A stretch of DNA of 64,000 nucleotides from Rhododendron vialii (Eukaryota; Streptophyta; Magnoliopsida; Ericales; Ericaceae). The notes beneath the pieces were generated by a model. That model did no database searches. It had not been told where the DNA came from and saw nothing but the letters and a program-made list of their open reading frames with translations. Below are positions 21,270 to 32,334 of the stretch, piece after piece (the stretch's first letter is position 1; every line of letters begins with the position of its first letter). The stretch lies in contig NC_080565.1 of assembly GCF_030253575.1 (NCBI RefSeq), positions 11,310,501 through 11,374,500 of the forward strand, in the 5' to 3' direction. Both the position numbers and the translations under genes were made by a program.

Positions 21270-21807
21270 TCGAAATCACAAATTGTAGGTTTCTCTCTAT
21301 CCAAATTGTGGATAACAACTATCTTGAGAACGGCTTTTGCAGGAAATAGGTTGAAACTTTCAAGGCTTTTGGTTATAGATTCAACGTGATTGTCATAAAC
21401 TCATCGATGTATCCAACGAATCCAGTCAGTTGTTAGTTCCAATTTCTTTAAGAATCTCACGTCAACCTTTTTAACTGATGCTGGCAGTATCCAAATCTAT
21501 CACCCCCAAGAATGAGGACGGCGCAAATGTCTACCAGCAAGAATACCTAAATATGAGTTGCACATAACAGGAAGAAACATTGTAAGCAAACAGAAATAGA
21601 TGAAAGTGCCTTTTTCAACGCCCAAAAACTGAAAATTCCCGGTATAACTGTTACATCAAGCGGTACACATCTTAACAGAACTTAAAGCTTCGTGTTCTTC
21701 GAGTAAGGGATGAGTTAAAATTCTCTTACCAGAGACGGCATGATCACAATTTCTGTCACTAAGACGTCAAAATGTGACCCTTTATTCCGAAATATCAAAC
21801 TCACTGC
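20946..21807. other. intergenic DNA between kinase and SBP gene
   Basis: It holds the 3' flanks of two convergent genes and a (GA)n run at 21233-21266. No further gene is seen. Confidence 0.6.
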
Positions 21808-24800
21808 TCAAATCCAAATATCCGAGGTACAGTCACCACCCGGATATCTCATCTCATGGGCAAGGGAAGGGCCCTCAGGCTCAGATCCAAAATCAACAAA
21901 GAAATCAGGGTTTATTGCGAGACCACCTTTCTCAGTGTCCACATCAATCTGCAGCATGTGAGAGCCTTTCTCCACGAGATCAGGATAGAACTGACGGTCC
22001 CACGTGCTGAAGAGTGAGTTGGTGACATAAAGCCGCTTCCCATCTAAGCTTAACTGGATCATCTGCGGCCCTCCTCTCAACCGATTTCCCTGGGGAAAAA
22101 ATAAAAGACAAATAAGCTTATTTGATCAATGTTTCTACACTGAAAAATGAGGGGTATCTGAGATACGTGCCATCTATTGAACACAATATGTCGTGATTTT
22201 ACTTGCCATTACATGACGAATCGTGAAATAGACTCACAGAACATAAAACAAATCGGCCAGTTAACATGGCCATACAACAATTTAGTATTTACCCCATCAA
22301 ATGAACCAATTAATCACAACTACAGATCTCGGGCACAGTACTTTCCAATGAAAATGTTCAAGGGCCATTGGTTTGAGCAGTGAGACTATAAACATGCAAT
22401 GTCCACATGAAACACGAATTTGAGTCCTCACATCTCCACTTAAATTGAAAAGTTGAGGCACATCATCAGACCTCAAATTTGCAATAATAACTGCAACATA
22501 GGACGAGTCCTTTACTGCTTCAGAGTTTGCAATAAATTCTCGATAACCTATCTGATTCAGACCCATCGATCATGAAATGCGTATTAGAGATAGATGAAAT
22601 GGGAGATCCATGAAATTGGGAGGATTGCATCAATGAATGATAAAACAGATGTTACGTGCAAAAAAAATAAAAAATTTCTGATTCTTCCTTTTCCAATGTT
22701 GAAAACAGCATCATGATAAACCTCTTGATTCAGTTATTTTAAGTGTTCAGTTATTCTAAGGTGGATATTTGTATTGTACATACCTTGACCTCTGGGACAT
22801 CAAACTGGTATGTTGTACCATTGTCCGCCTCAGCCAATACAGAGCTTCCTTTCTGAATCAGGCCCCCAACCCATAATTGTCCTGCAAGTACAGGATTCTG
22901 AGGGTCCTCGATGTTATACTGTCTTACATCTCCATGGAGCCAATTCGCCAAGTAGAGATAGCGATCATCAAGAGAAATCAGAAAATCAGTTATAAGTCCA
23001 GGCATTTCCGGTAGGATCCAGTTTTGCACCTTCAACGGTTTCTCTGAAATTGCCACCTGTAATGTAGTATATGACAGTGTTATCTTTTTTGAAGACCGTG
23101 TGAAAAGGGAATCACTGATAATTACTCACCTCATGGCTCCATGATCCATCCGGGGTCTTGAAAAATCGAACCATGTTGCTTGTTAAGGCACACCCAACAA
23201 ACCCAGTATCTTTAGATGGGTCATGCAAGAACCGTATCTGTAAACAAGTTCAGTTGAGATAGACGTACACCTATCTACAAAACACTAGAGTATTTCACGA
23301 GCAAGTCTTTATTCTGAAGATTTCTGAAATTGTAGCGGTTAATTAAATCTCCTGTATCAAAAACTAAAGCATGTGAGAAGTTGAGAAAAACTGAAGCAGT
23401 TTTCTCGGAAAAACTCATCATAGCTTTCCAGTTACACGCCCAATTGGGGTGTTCACTCGTTAATATTGTATTGACATATAGAATGAAATACAGTTGCCGA
23501 GCCAAAGGTCAATAAGGAGGGGCAAGTTAGCTTGATGAATGCTTAAGCCATAAGATGGAGAACCAATTATTACACATTATGGAGCCAGAGGATAGCAATT
23601 CGTCAATATACATATGCTGAATGATCGTCAATAGTCGCGAAGCCACAAGTGGCACAACGCTGGTAAACATTGGTTGAAAAGGAAAGAGTACAGGAAAAAT
23701 CTGGTATGAAAGAGCAATTCCTAGAGATTTTATGGCAAAACTAGGGGCAATAAAAAGAGGGATTATAGGAAATTGAAGGGGAAATATAAATTATGGAGGG
23801 GAAATTAGAAGAAAGGCTTCATAAATGGAGATAGAAAAGCAATTTTAAACCCAGAAGAAGGAATTAAGGACTGGGCCTTTAATTCGATCCCCCGCTGATG
23901 CCTGATGGAATCAATGCAACAAAATGTCTCGAGTGCATTAGAAGAATGTAAAAGAAAAATACTGTGAAATAAGTCCTGTTAAAGCATCCAAATCAAAACT
24001 AATTGGCAATGTATAGAGATGCAGCCCGGGCTCATATACTAGTTTTGGAGGTTATAATTAACCAATGTAGGACAAGCTCTTAACAAGTCCCATTTTGAAG
24101 CCATAAAACAAAGAAACATCAGGTGATATTTTTCCCCACACGCACCTCTAAGGGTAGTAGTCCTGTATTCCCAAGATCTAAAGTCTGTTTCAATTCACCA
24201 TCAGGCCAGCTATAAACATGCAAATGGCGCCCATAAAGGCCATCTGAGACATGCTGAAGGTTGAAACCAGAGGTGAAAGCTTTAGGGGCTCCCCACGCTG
24301 TGCTGATCATGGTCTTGTGCCGCGGTTGGTACCAGAAATCATAGCCGAAGAGTGGACTGTGCCCTGGTTTCTCCCACCTAAATAGTTTAACATGAGCTTC
24401 AAGATTATGTAGAATACAGTTTGCAGATTAGATTCAATAGGTTGATCCCCAAAAATAACAATAATTATATAACCACAAACACTTTACACACACACTGACA
24501 TCTTTTGGTGGGGCCCACACACTGGAGGTGTAGTGTGTGTGGGCCCCAATGTGAGTGGGTTTGTGTAAGTGTTCGTGGTTGTAGAATGATTGCAAAAATA
24601 AATTCTGAGACACGACTTTTGGCTATCGATAAGATTTTAAACTCATAAAAAGTAATTGTTCTCATCTCATTGGGCACTCGAAAAGAATATGATAATATTT
24701 GCACGTCATTACTCGCATTTTGAGCTCCAACATGAATTAATTGACCAAAAAAGTCGAGATTGGAGAATTAATCTGCAAATTGATGTGACACTACAACATG

Positions 24801-27800
24801 ATCTGAAAACACATATCACATCCATCAGAACCATATCTCTCTCTCTCTTTTTATAAGTAAAAGATTATATTACCAAAAAGCATTAAGGGAATGCCACCCG
24901 TATATAGTAAAAGGCCACAAGACAAAAAGGCCCTATACACTTGCACTCCTATGCGACTGAAAAAGCTCAAACCAATCTAAGAATTGGTCAAGAGATAGAA
25001 AACAATCATTCTTGTCCCAACTATACAAGCTATTTAACAAAAAACTTTTGATTCTAAATAAAGGCTTTTCAACCCCTTCAAAGCATCTTGAATTCCTTTC
25101 ACGCCAAATCACCCACATGGTTCTGATGGATATGAAATAGAAAGACTTAATGTACATTGAACTTCCCTTCGAGAATGTATTGCTATAGATTTTTTTTTTT
25201 TTTTTTTGACAAGTATTGCTATGGAAATTCCAATCAATCCAAATTGAGAGCCCTATATTTGAGATACTTCCATTATAGTGAAAGATGACACTATAGCTAA
25301 CAATCAACAATCAAATACGAGCATGCATATTGATCAACTATCACCAAATCTCTTAACCATATGATATCCCTGATCCTTGACTACTACGAAGAACATTTAT
25401 GTTTTCCATATTTTGTTAGAAGCAACTATGCAGTGAAAGAAGGCATGAAATTGGCAGAACTCTCTATAAATTTTCTACCGATATGATTTGCAGGAGTACA
25501 CCAATGAGATAATGGCATTACCTTCCTTTTACGTTAAAGTCTGAGTCAAGAAGAAGAAATCCATTTCCCTCAGCTTTTCCATCTTTATCTCCGAGGCATG
25601 AGACCATCATATCACCCGAAGCAAGACAATGTGCTGTGTGTGGATATGCTAATCCAGTCTTCTGTAAAATATCTGACGGCTCAACAACTTTATGCAAACT
25701 GGGGGCCCTTGGATTTTGTTTTGTATCAATTGCATATATACGCCCTGATCTAAAGTAGTTAAAAAAGGTAACGACAATCAGGGTGCATGAGTTTCTTTGT
25801 CCTCATAAACTGAACTACTGGAGTACACAATCAAAATCTGAGGTATTTTAGCAAATGGATGAACTATCTATCAAAGTTTACCAACGATCTAATGACAAAC
25901 TATCAAACTGAGGGCATTTAAAGGATCTGATCAAAGTAGATCATATGCCACATTGGGCTTTTACCTATATCAGACCAAAAACCCTCCCTTCAAATGAAGG
26001 GTAACCATGTAATTGCCACAAAATAAAAATAAAAAACAAATCGACAGCACGTTAATAAAAAAGATCTTTACACAAGCATGGTGTCATTCCAAGTAGACAT
26101 TATTGGGGACAATCGGTGGAAATTAATGACAAAAGCGCTTCAATAGAAATAAATAAATGGAATGCTACGGTGGGGAAAGAGAGTAGAATAGTTGATTATA
26201 TGCCCCTTTTGTGTAGTTATGTAATTGGACTATATGATGATTTGTTTGTCGGCACAAAACGGACATATCAGTGTTTTTGATGAGTCACCATGAAGGGTGG
26301 TGCGGCGTCAAATGCATTTGGCGGAAACCCAAAATACAAAATCCTTATTTAACATTAAGTTTTAGATGTCAACCCATATATTGTTGGCAGTATCACAATA
26401 ACTGAGGTCAAATAAACATCATCAGAGTCTAGGCAACATGATATTGACTCACATTAGACAGGGCAAGACAAGGTAACGCCGAGCTGCTGATGGATCTCCA
26501 TAGCAAGAGCTACATGCATTCCACCCAGAGTGATGTAACTCATCACCAAGATAAGGCACCGGCAGCCGGTGGATGACTTTTGAAAAAGTTGGAGAGTTTG
26601 GATCTACATCCACAGTGGCAAGGTAGTCAGGCTTCTCCCGCCCTGTTCCTGTACAATAAATCATCATGAGAATATAGAATAAGACAAACATGGAAGAAAT
26701 CTTCCAGCAACAGTGGTGGACAAATAAAAGAAAGCATGCCGAAGTCAGTTGATCATAAATAAAGCAGCGCGATTATGCATGAATAACCGTACGTTCCTCT
26801 CTATATGTCAAATTTTAGGAGGCCATCAAAATGCTTGGTTCAAGTTAACATACATATGCTGAAGGTTTGATCCTTAGTCATGAGAATCTAAGTCCTTCAT
26901 TTCCTTACCTTTATTGAAGTAAAACAAATCTAACATGAAGATGAATCAACATGAGCAAGATCACTTCAGATTTCATTGGAGAGATAACTACTATCGGGAT
27001 TCTGATGTGGACCCTGAGTCCAAGGAACAACCCAGCAAAACTCGGTAAACCCGAAAGGAAGGGAAAAAACATTAGAGAACAGAATACTACTTCTGAGTTC
27101 TTTGTCTTCTGACCCCAATTAAGAACCTTACTGACTTTTGTACACAATGTAACTTATCGGGAATAAGCTCTTTCCCTCTTATTTTCCTTTTTATGTTGGC
27201 ATTTCACATGCAATCCTAGCAATCAAAAAGGGCTTTGCAAGACCAAGTAATCTTGATGGCTTGGTTGGGGCTAACAATTATGGGAATTAGTTGGAAAGTG
27301 ATCAAACCATAATTTGACCATCCCGTTCTGAAGTGTGCTGTCCTTGCAGCAACCCAATAACACAATGATGAATGAGGACTTGAAAGGAAAATCTTCCAAT
27401 AAAACGGGAACCGAATCAATCTACAACCCATGATATCAAAGGATCTTTGAGCAAGAATTACAACTCCAAGAAGTTCCTCCAAACATTGATTCAAGTTAGT
27501 GTTTTGCTTCCGGTGGATTTCTGAAGTATCTCGGAAGGCCTGAGGATTCAAGGCGTTCGGCAATCAAACACTTAGTGCGGTGTCGAATCCTTGACAAATC
27601 GGTCTTTGGTGAATCAATGAGGATTCACATATTTTTTTTAAGGCCGTTTGTAACTGCACGATCTTTCATACTTTCCCGTGGTTTTTACCCATACAGGGGT
27701 TTTCCGCGTATGTCGGTGTGTGCGATGTTGTTCTTTGTTTCCTATTAGTATTTTGCTTGTTGACTGATTGGAGAGCAAAATAAGAATTTCAAAAAACTTA

Positions 27801-28221
27801 CTAGTTAAAGTAGAAAATGAGGCTTTCGAGGTATAATTTAGCTCAAAATTTGTAGAGATTAATGTCAATGCTCTTAGTAGGAAGGCGATACGGGAGATCA
27901 ATAGAACACTGGAGTATAGACGCAACAAAAGAGCCTCCTCAAAAAAATGTGCTAATTCAAAATTCATAGTTGCAAAATATTTTGCTTTATTCTCAAAGAT
28001 TTGACCATCAAGAGGGCTAAATTGGGACGCCAGCCAAGTCAGAATCAGGGTTAATATTTTTTTCACCTTTATGAGTAACTTCACCAAGAAATTTCTTCCG
28101 AGTAATACAGGAATTTATTACTAGTTTAAACTTGTAAATCAAACACGGGGACAGAATTTCATGGTAAACTGCGATGTAGATGACAGAGCACACATTGGGC
28201 GATTTGGTGGATACAGGAAAC

Positions 28222-28277
<56 letters not shown>

Positions 28278-28458
28278 GAGAGAGAGAGAACGTACCAGAG
28301 TAGACACAAGTGACATAGATGAGAGATTCCCTGGGACCAGACATGGCCTCGAGTGGAGTTGCGTAGCCAGGTCCCCCTTGTTTGCAGCACCCATTTTTCC
28401 CTTTCACCTCCTCCTCTTCGATCGATCCATATTTCAGCACCACCACCTCTGTAGCCAT
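21808..28458 (-). CDS. SBP1: selenium-binding protein / methanethiol oxidase family
   Basis: A complete 493-aa gene in seven exons (minus): 28296-28458, 26453-26648, 25522-25749, 24146-24377, 23130-23237, 22784-23056 and 21808-22089. All junctions are GT-AG and in phase. Landmarks: Cys24-Cys25 ([14 protein letters not shown]), a CxxC at 100-103 (CSSCYGDP), [69 protein letters not shown] and the C-terminus [14 protein letters not shown]. The length fits the family (about 490 aa). Arabidopsis SBP1 binds selenium and cadmium through cysteines and affects tolerance to them; relatives oxidise methanethiol. It is probably cytosolic, as no signal peptide is seen. A CT-rich stretch sits directly before the ATG and a long GA repeat sits just inside intron 1. 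Intron 3 carries a LINE 3' fragment. Confidence 0.95.
24457..24598. mobile_element. small hairpin MITE in SBP intron 3
   Basis: The arms AACCACAAACACTTTACAC and GTGTAAGTGTTCGTGGTT are near inverses around a GGTGGGGCCCACAC / GTGTGGGCCCC centre. It is non-coding. The centre resembles that of the larger foldback at 59250-59654. Confidence 0.65.
24842..25130 (-). mobile_element. LINE-1 3' fragment in SBP intron 3
   Basis: The minus frame ending at 24933 reads [17 protein letters not shown], the typical C-terminus of plant L1 reverse-transcriptase ORFs (zf-RVT end), followed by a short 3' UTR. The 5' part is missing. A perfect 15-bp inverted repeat (ATCCATCAGAACCAT at 24820-24834 and its inverse at 25117-25131) brackets the fragment. 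Confidence 0.7.
25187..25212 (-). mobile_element. tail-only retroposon insertion
   Basis: An 18-T run plus a few bases is flanked by a perfect 10-bp direct duplication, GTATTGCTAT, at 25177-25186 and 25213-25222. This is what an almost completely 5'-truncated LINE or SINE insertion would leave. Confidence 0.6.
28222..28289. repeat. (GA)n microsatellite at the start of SBP intron 1
   Basis: About 33 GA units with one interruption, beginning 5 bases inside the intron-1 donor (GT at 28294-28295). The neighbouring long SLSLSLS open frames are translations of this run. Confidence 0.95.
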
Positions 28459-28484
28459 ATCTCTCTCTCTCTCTCTCTCTCTCT
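28459..28484. promoter_or_regulatory. CT-rich stretch in the SBP 5' UTR (plus-strand CT, GA on the mRNA)
   Basis: An uninterrupted CT run abuts the SBP start codon, so the mRNA carries AGAGAG directly before ATG. GA/CT tracts near plant starts can act as BBR/BPC binding sites; a regulatory role here is inference. Confidence 0.4.
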
Positions 28485-28705
28485 GCGTTTTTACTGGAGA
28501 TCACTCCAATTACTGTACATTTATAGATAGATGTCAATTATCCGCGTCGTCCGCATCTGCATCTGCATCTGGACTCCCTTATCAACTCGGTACAATATTG
28601 TTTTAATACGTCCATGGGGGGTTGTATCCAGTGTGTGTAATCCTATCTCATTTCATTGGATCCGGATTTTCTGTGAAAATTTTCCCAAAGAATCGGATTT
28701 TCTTA

Positions 28706-29089
28706 GGCTCCGTTCAGTTGTCGAGAAAGTTGTGTGAGAAATTGGTTCCCAGAACAAGTGAAGTGAGGTGAAGTAAAAGAAAAAAAAAATTATTTTCCTG
28801 TGAGTGTTCATTTAACAAAAGAATTTTGCAAAAAAAATTAAGGTTTAGTTGTTCATTTGTCAGGAAAAAGAAACTTTCGGAAAAATTTTGTGAGTGTTCA
28901 CCCATTTCCTTTTCCCGCGATTCAAAATCATGTGTTTTTTGCAGGATCACTTTTGCAGGAAAGTAATTATTGCAGGAAAACTTAAATTGGTAAGTCCTAG
29001 AATTTTCCTGCCAACTAAACATTAGGAAAGTTATGGGAAAATTGATTTTTCCATCTTTTCCTGTACTGTCCTGGCAGCTGAACGGAGCC
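28706..29089. mobile_element. PIF/Harbinger (Tourist-like) MITE upstream of SBP
   Basis: The 384-bp element has termini GGCTCCGTTCAG and the exact inverse CTGAACGGAGCC. The 3-bp duplication TTA lies at 28703-28705 and 29090-29092. Inner arms share AATTTTCCTG-like and GTGAGTGTTCA blocks. It lies about 250 bp upstream of the SBP ATG. Confidence 0.85.
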
Positions 29090-29454
29090 TTAAGGAATCG
29101 TGTGAGGTTTTTCACGTGGAAGTGTAGTCTCATTAATGAAGGGAGTTTATAAATACAACTGCGAATTTACTGCATGTAACTTGTTTTTAAGTAAATAATA
29201 TTCGGACAAAAATGCCCTTATAAAAATGGACAAAAATACCCCTACTTTTATTACATACAACCACAAACATACAACCACGTAAGTCCATAACCCACCCACG
29301 TTTCCCTCCATTTTTTTCCATCTCCTTCCAGGGGAAACCATCTGGTTCTCTGGTTCCATTCCAAACCACCATTGTTGAGCTCCCACCATTGTTGCCATCA
29401 TAAACCCAGTCGACATCTGCCTTCGAACTCTCGCTTCACATCTTCTAACTCTCA

Positions 29455-32138
29455 ATGGAAACCTCCATTGCTTCCTCTCCCTCCATTGGTAAAGAAGAAG
29501 TCTTGAGCCCAACATATGAGAGCAATGTGCATTTTGATTGGGGATTGGAAGATTGTGCAATGGAAATGGAAGTTGACAAGGAAGAGGGAGCCATCGATGT
29601 TGCAGTTTCAGAGCCAAAATCACAGCACGAGGTAACTCATCACTCCTAAGCCTGGTTCTGTCCCGACATTATCATATTCTAAAAATTGAAATTACACCAC
29701 AATTTCAAACTCTAGAGTTTGAAAATTGAAAACAATATCATATTCTAAAACTCGAAATTATGCCAAAATTTCAAACTCTAGAGTTCGAAACTTGTCGACA
29801 ATTATCACTCCTCCATTTTAAATTTGGTTCTGGCACGACATTGTCAGATTATAAAACTTGAAATTAGGCCAACATTTCAAACTCTAGAATTTGAAAATTG
29901 CAGATATATCATATTCTAAAACTCGAAATGTTGCCAAAATTTCAAACTCTAGAGTTTGAATTTGTAGACAATAATCACTCTCCCATTTTTAAGCTGGTTT
30001 TGTCCCGATGTGTTCAGATTCTAAAATTCAAAATTATGCTAAATTTGTAAACTCTAAAGTTTGAAACTTATATCATATTCTAAATCTTGAACTTATCACA
30101 AAATGAGTTCGAGACTTGCTGATAATATCATATTCTAAAACTTGAAATGTTGCCAAACTTTTAAACTTTAGAGTTCGAATATTGTGCAGAGTGTGTTTAA
30201 TTGATTTTTCTTTTGGTGTTCTAGGGTGACACTTCAACATTTGGTAGTCATGTAGGACCCGCAACTAATCCTACTCCCACTCCTACAATATATGATTATA
30301 CGGAGCATTTCACAACGGACAAGGTGAGTGTTTCAAACCATGGAGTTTTTTTCATGTTCAACCTTATGGTGCAGGTTATGATTATTTTTTTTTTACTTTT
30401 GTACAGGTATTTTTGTCCGAGAAAGAATTGGTAGAGTGGACAAGATCTACGGGTAAACGATACGGCTTTGTCATTATCATTAAGGCCTCGGAGAAGTTTA
30501 TTAAGAATCGCAAACCGAGGATGAGGTTTTCATGCGAAAGGAGCGGGAAGTATAGGAAGTTTGTGAAGAAGTATTTGGGGGAGGAGGTGGCTGTGAAGAA
30601 AAGGGCGACGCGTTCCACGGGCACAAAGAAAATTGAATGCCCATTTCTATTGAAAGGTGTAAAGGGCAATGATGGTTGGACTGTCTCTGTCCATAATGGC
30701 ACTCACAATCATCCCCCAGCGGTGTACTTGGAGGGGCATTCGTATCCTGGAAGGTTGTCGGCGGAGCAAACTGCCACGTTGGTGGATTTGTCAGTCGCTA
30801 TGGTTAAACCCAAACAAATTCTAAGTCAATTAAAGGGCAATGATCCTTCGAACGTCACGACAATCAGACATGTGTACAATGCACGACATAAGTACCGAGT
30901 GATAGAGAAAGCCGGGAGAACTCAAATGCAACATCTAATGGCTCGGCTACAACATTTTAGCTATGTGAATTGGGATCGTTCGAACAAGGATGGGAATGTC
31001 ACAGACTTGTTTTGGGCTCCCCCTTGCGCTGGCGAGATGTTACGTGCTTTCCCTCGAGTGTTAATGATGGATTGCACGTACAAGACAAATAGGTACAGGT
31101 TTCCATTGCTGCAAATTGTTGGCGTAACATGTACGGAGTTGACTTTTAATGTAGCCTTTGCTTTCATTGAGTGTGAAAAGGAGGAAAACTACACTTGGGT
31201 GTTGGAGAAGTTAAAGGGAATGATGGATGCTGATGCACTTTCGGTTGTTATAGTTACGGATAGGGAGTTGGCGCTTATGAATGCCATCAGAAGTGTTTTC
31301 CCTCATGCTACCAATCTCCTATGTAGGTTTCATATCTCAAAGAACGTCTTAGCTAAGTGTAGGAAGATGTTTGATGACAAGACGTGGGAGGAGTTTAGTT
31401 GTAGCTGGGGCCTAGTTGTCCTTTCAGCGAGTGTTACACAGTATGAGGAGCGCCTTCGTGCTTTGAAGCGTGATTTTCAAATGTTTCCTGCAGCACTTGA
31501 TTATGTGGAGAAAAATTGGTTAATACCTTATAAGGAGAGGTTTGTTGGAGCTTGGACAGATAAAGTCATGCATTTTGGTAACCTAACAAGTAATAGGTAA
31601 ATGTTTTATTCGCAATTTAAGCACTTTCTTTTTGCATTTCAAGTAAAATCCATATATGTTATTTGATATGGCTAATGTCTAGATATATTTATTTTTTCGT
31701 AGGGCGGAGAGTGCACATGCTGCACTAAAACATCAGCTAGAGCACTCCCAATGTAACTTTGACAATATATGGGAGAAAATGCACCGACTTATTTTGTTAC
31801 AAGAAACTGAAGTCAAAGCTTCTATGGAGAAGAGTCTTACTTCTATCCCACATGAATTTAGGAGTCCTCTATTTGAGATTTTGAGGGGAGTTGTTTCGAA
31901 GAATGGCATGACACATGTTCTGGCCGCGTCTCGTCAAGTGGAATGGATTGTGGAATCGAACCATGTGTGCGAATGTGCTTTGAGGTACACCCATGGTTTA
32001 CCTTGCGCTCATGAGATTGCTCCTTGCAAGACGAAAAATATCCCCCTACCGCTTGAGTTAATACACGACCATCCTCTTCCGCCTGTGCATCCGGCCTGGC
32101 CTCCTCCTGGACCTCCTCCGCCTGTGCATTATGCCTAG
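29455..32138 (+). CDS. MULE transposase, FAR1-like with SWIM zinc finger
   Basis: Exons 29455-29631, 30225-30323, 30407-31596 and 31703-32138 join in phase with GT-AG borders to give about 633 aa. Exon 1 is acidic. Exon 3 holds a FAR1-type zinc-binding region (FSCERSGKYR, ECPFLLKG, HNGTHNHPP) and the MULE transposase core, with likely catalytic Asp in MMDCTYKTNRYRFPLLQ and VTDRELALMNAI. The third acid is probably Glu in NRAESAHAALK, across the exon 3/4 junction. A SWIM finger follows (CECALRYTHGLPCAHEI). After PLPLELIHDH the sequence turns into a Pro-rich tail where relatives continue with a Trp-containing segment, so the last residues look replaced by a rearrangement near 32066. It would act in the nucleus, cutting and pasting elements with matching ends. 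No stop or frameshift is seen in the core. Confidence 0.85.
29660..30185. repeat. tandem repeats with palindrome CAAACTCTAGAGTTTG in transposase intron 1
   Basis: Diverged units of about 70-105 bp containing TATCATATTCTAAAACT-GAAAT, CCAAAATTTCAAACTCTAGAG and AATTATCACTC recur about six times. The 16-bp palindrome is exact near 29707 and 29942 and varies in the other units. It lies wholly in the first intron of the transposase gene. Confidence 0.85.
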
Positions 32139-32334
32139 CCTCCTCCTCCGCCTCTATAGCATTCTCCTCCACTTGTTGCTCTGCCTCAGGCCTGTTCCCC
32201 TCCTCCCCGACCTCTCTAACAACCTTCTTCTGCCTTTGTCGTCGTCCTCTCCCTCCAACTTCTCCAACTTCTGAAGTTAAAGTTTGGTCAGCCTTCCTCT
32301 TTCTTGCTGAAATAGTAGGACGAGTCCTCTTCAT
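32065..32334 (-). CDS. truncated Glu/Ala-rich nuclear-type ORF inside the MULE
   Basis: It starts at the Met at 32334 with a basic, NLS-like leader (MKRTRPTISARKRK), then an acidic Glu/Ala-rich stretch with a roughly 13-residue repeat (EEARxxAQAEE). After about 90 residues the frame runs antisense to the transposase C-terminus, where composition changes; the formal stop is at 31858. I read it as a second element gene cut off at its 3' end and joined tail-to-tail to the transposase. A possible upstream exon is the minus frame 34191-33967 (MKTLHSPLGLSLF, Ser/Pro-rich). Function unknown. Confidence 0.35.

Noticed and set aside
24933..25310. 125-aa host gene on the minus strand
   Set aside because: Its C-terminal half is the end of a LINE reverse-transcriptase ORF and the rest is intron DNA.
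27650..27760. LTR fragment in SBP intron 1
   Set aside because: The phrase TTTCCCGTGGTTTTTACCC is LTR-like, but no boundaries, PBS or second copy support it.
28017..28530. Several long frames on both strands rich in SLSLS or RERERE
   Set aside because: They are translations of the GA/CT repeats around SBP exon 1; the real coding exon is 28296-28458.
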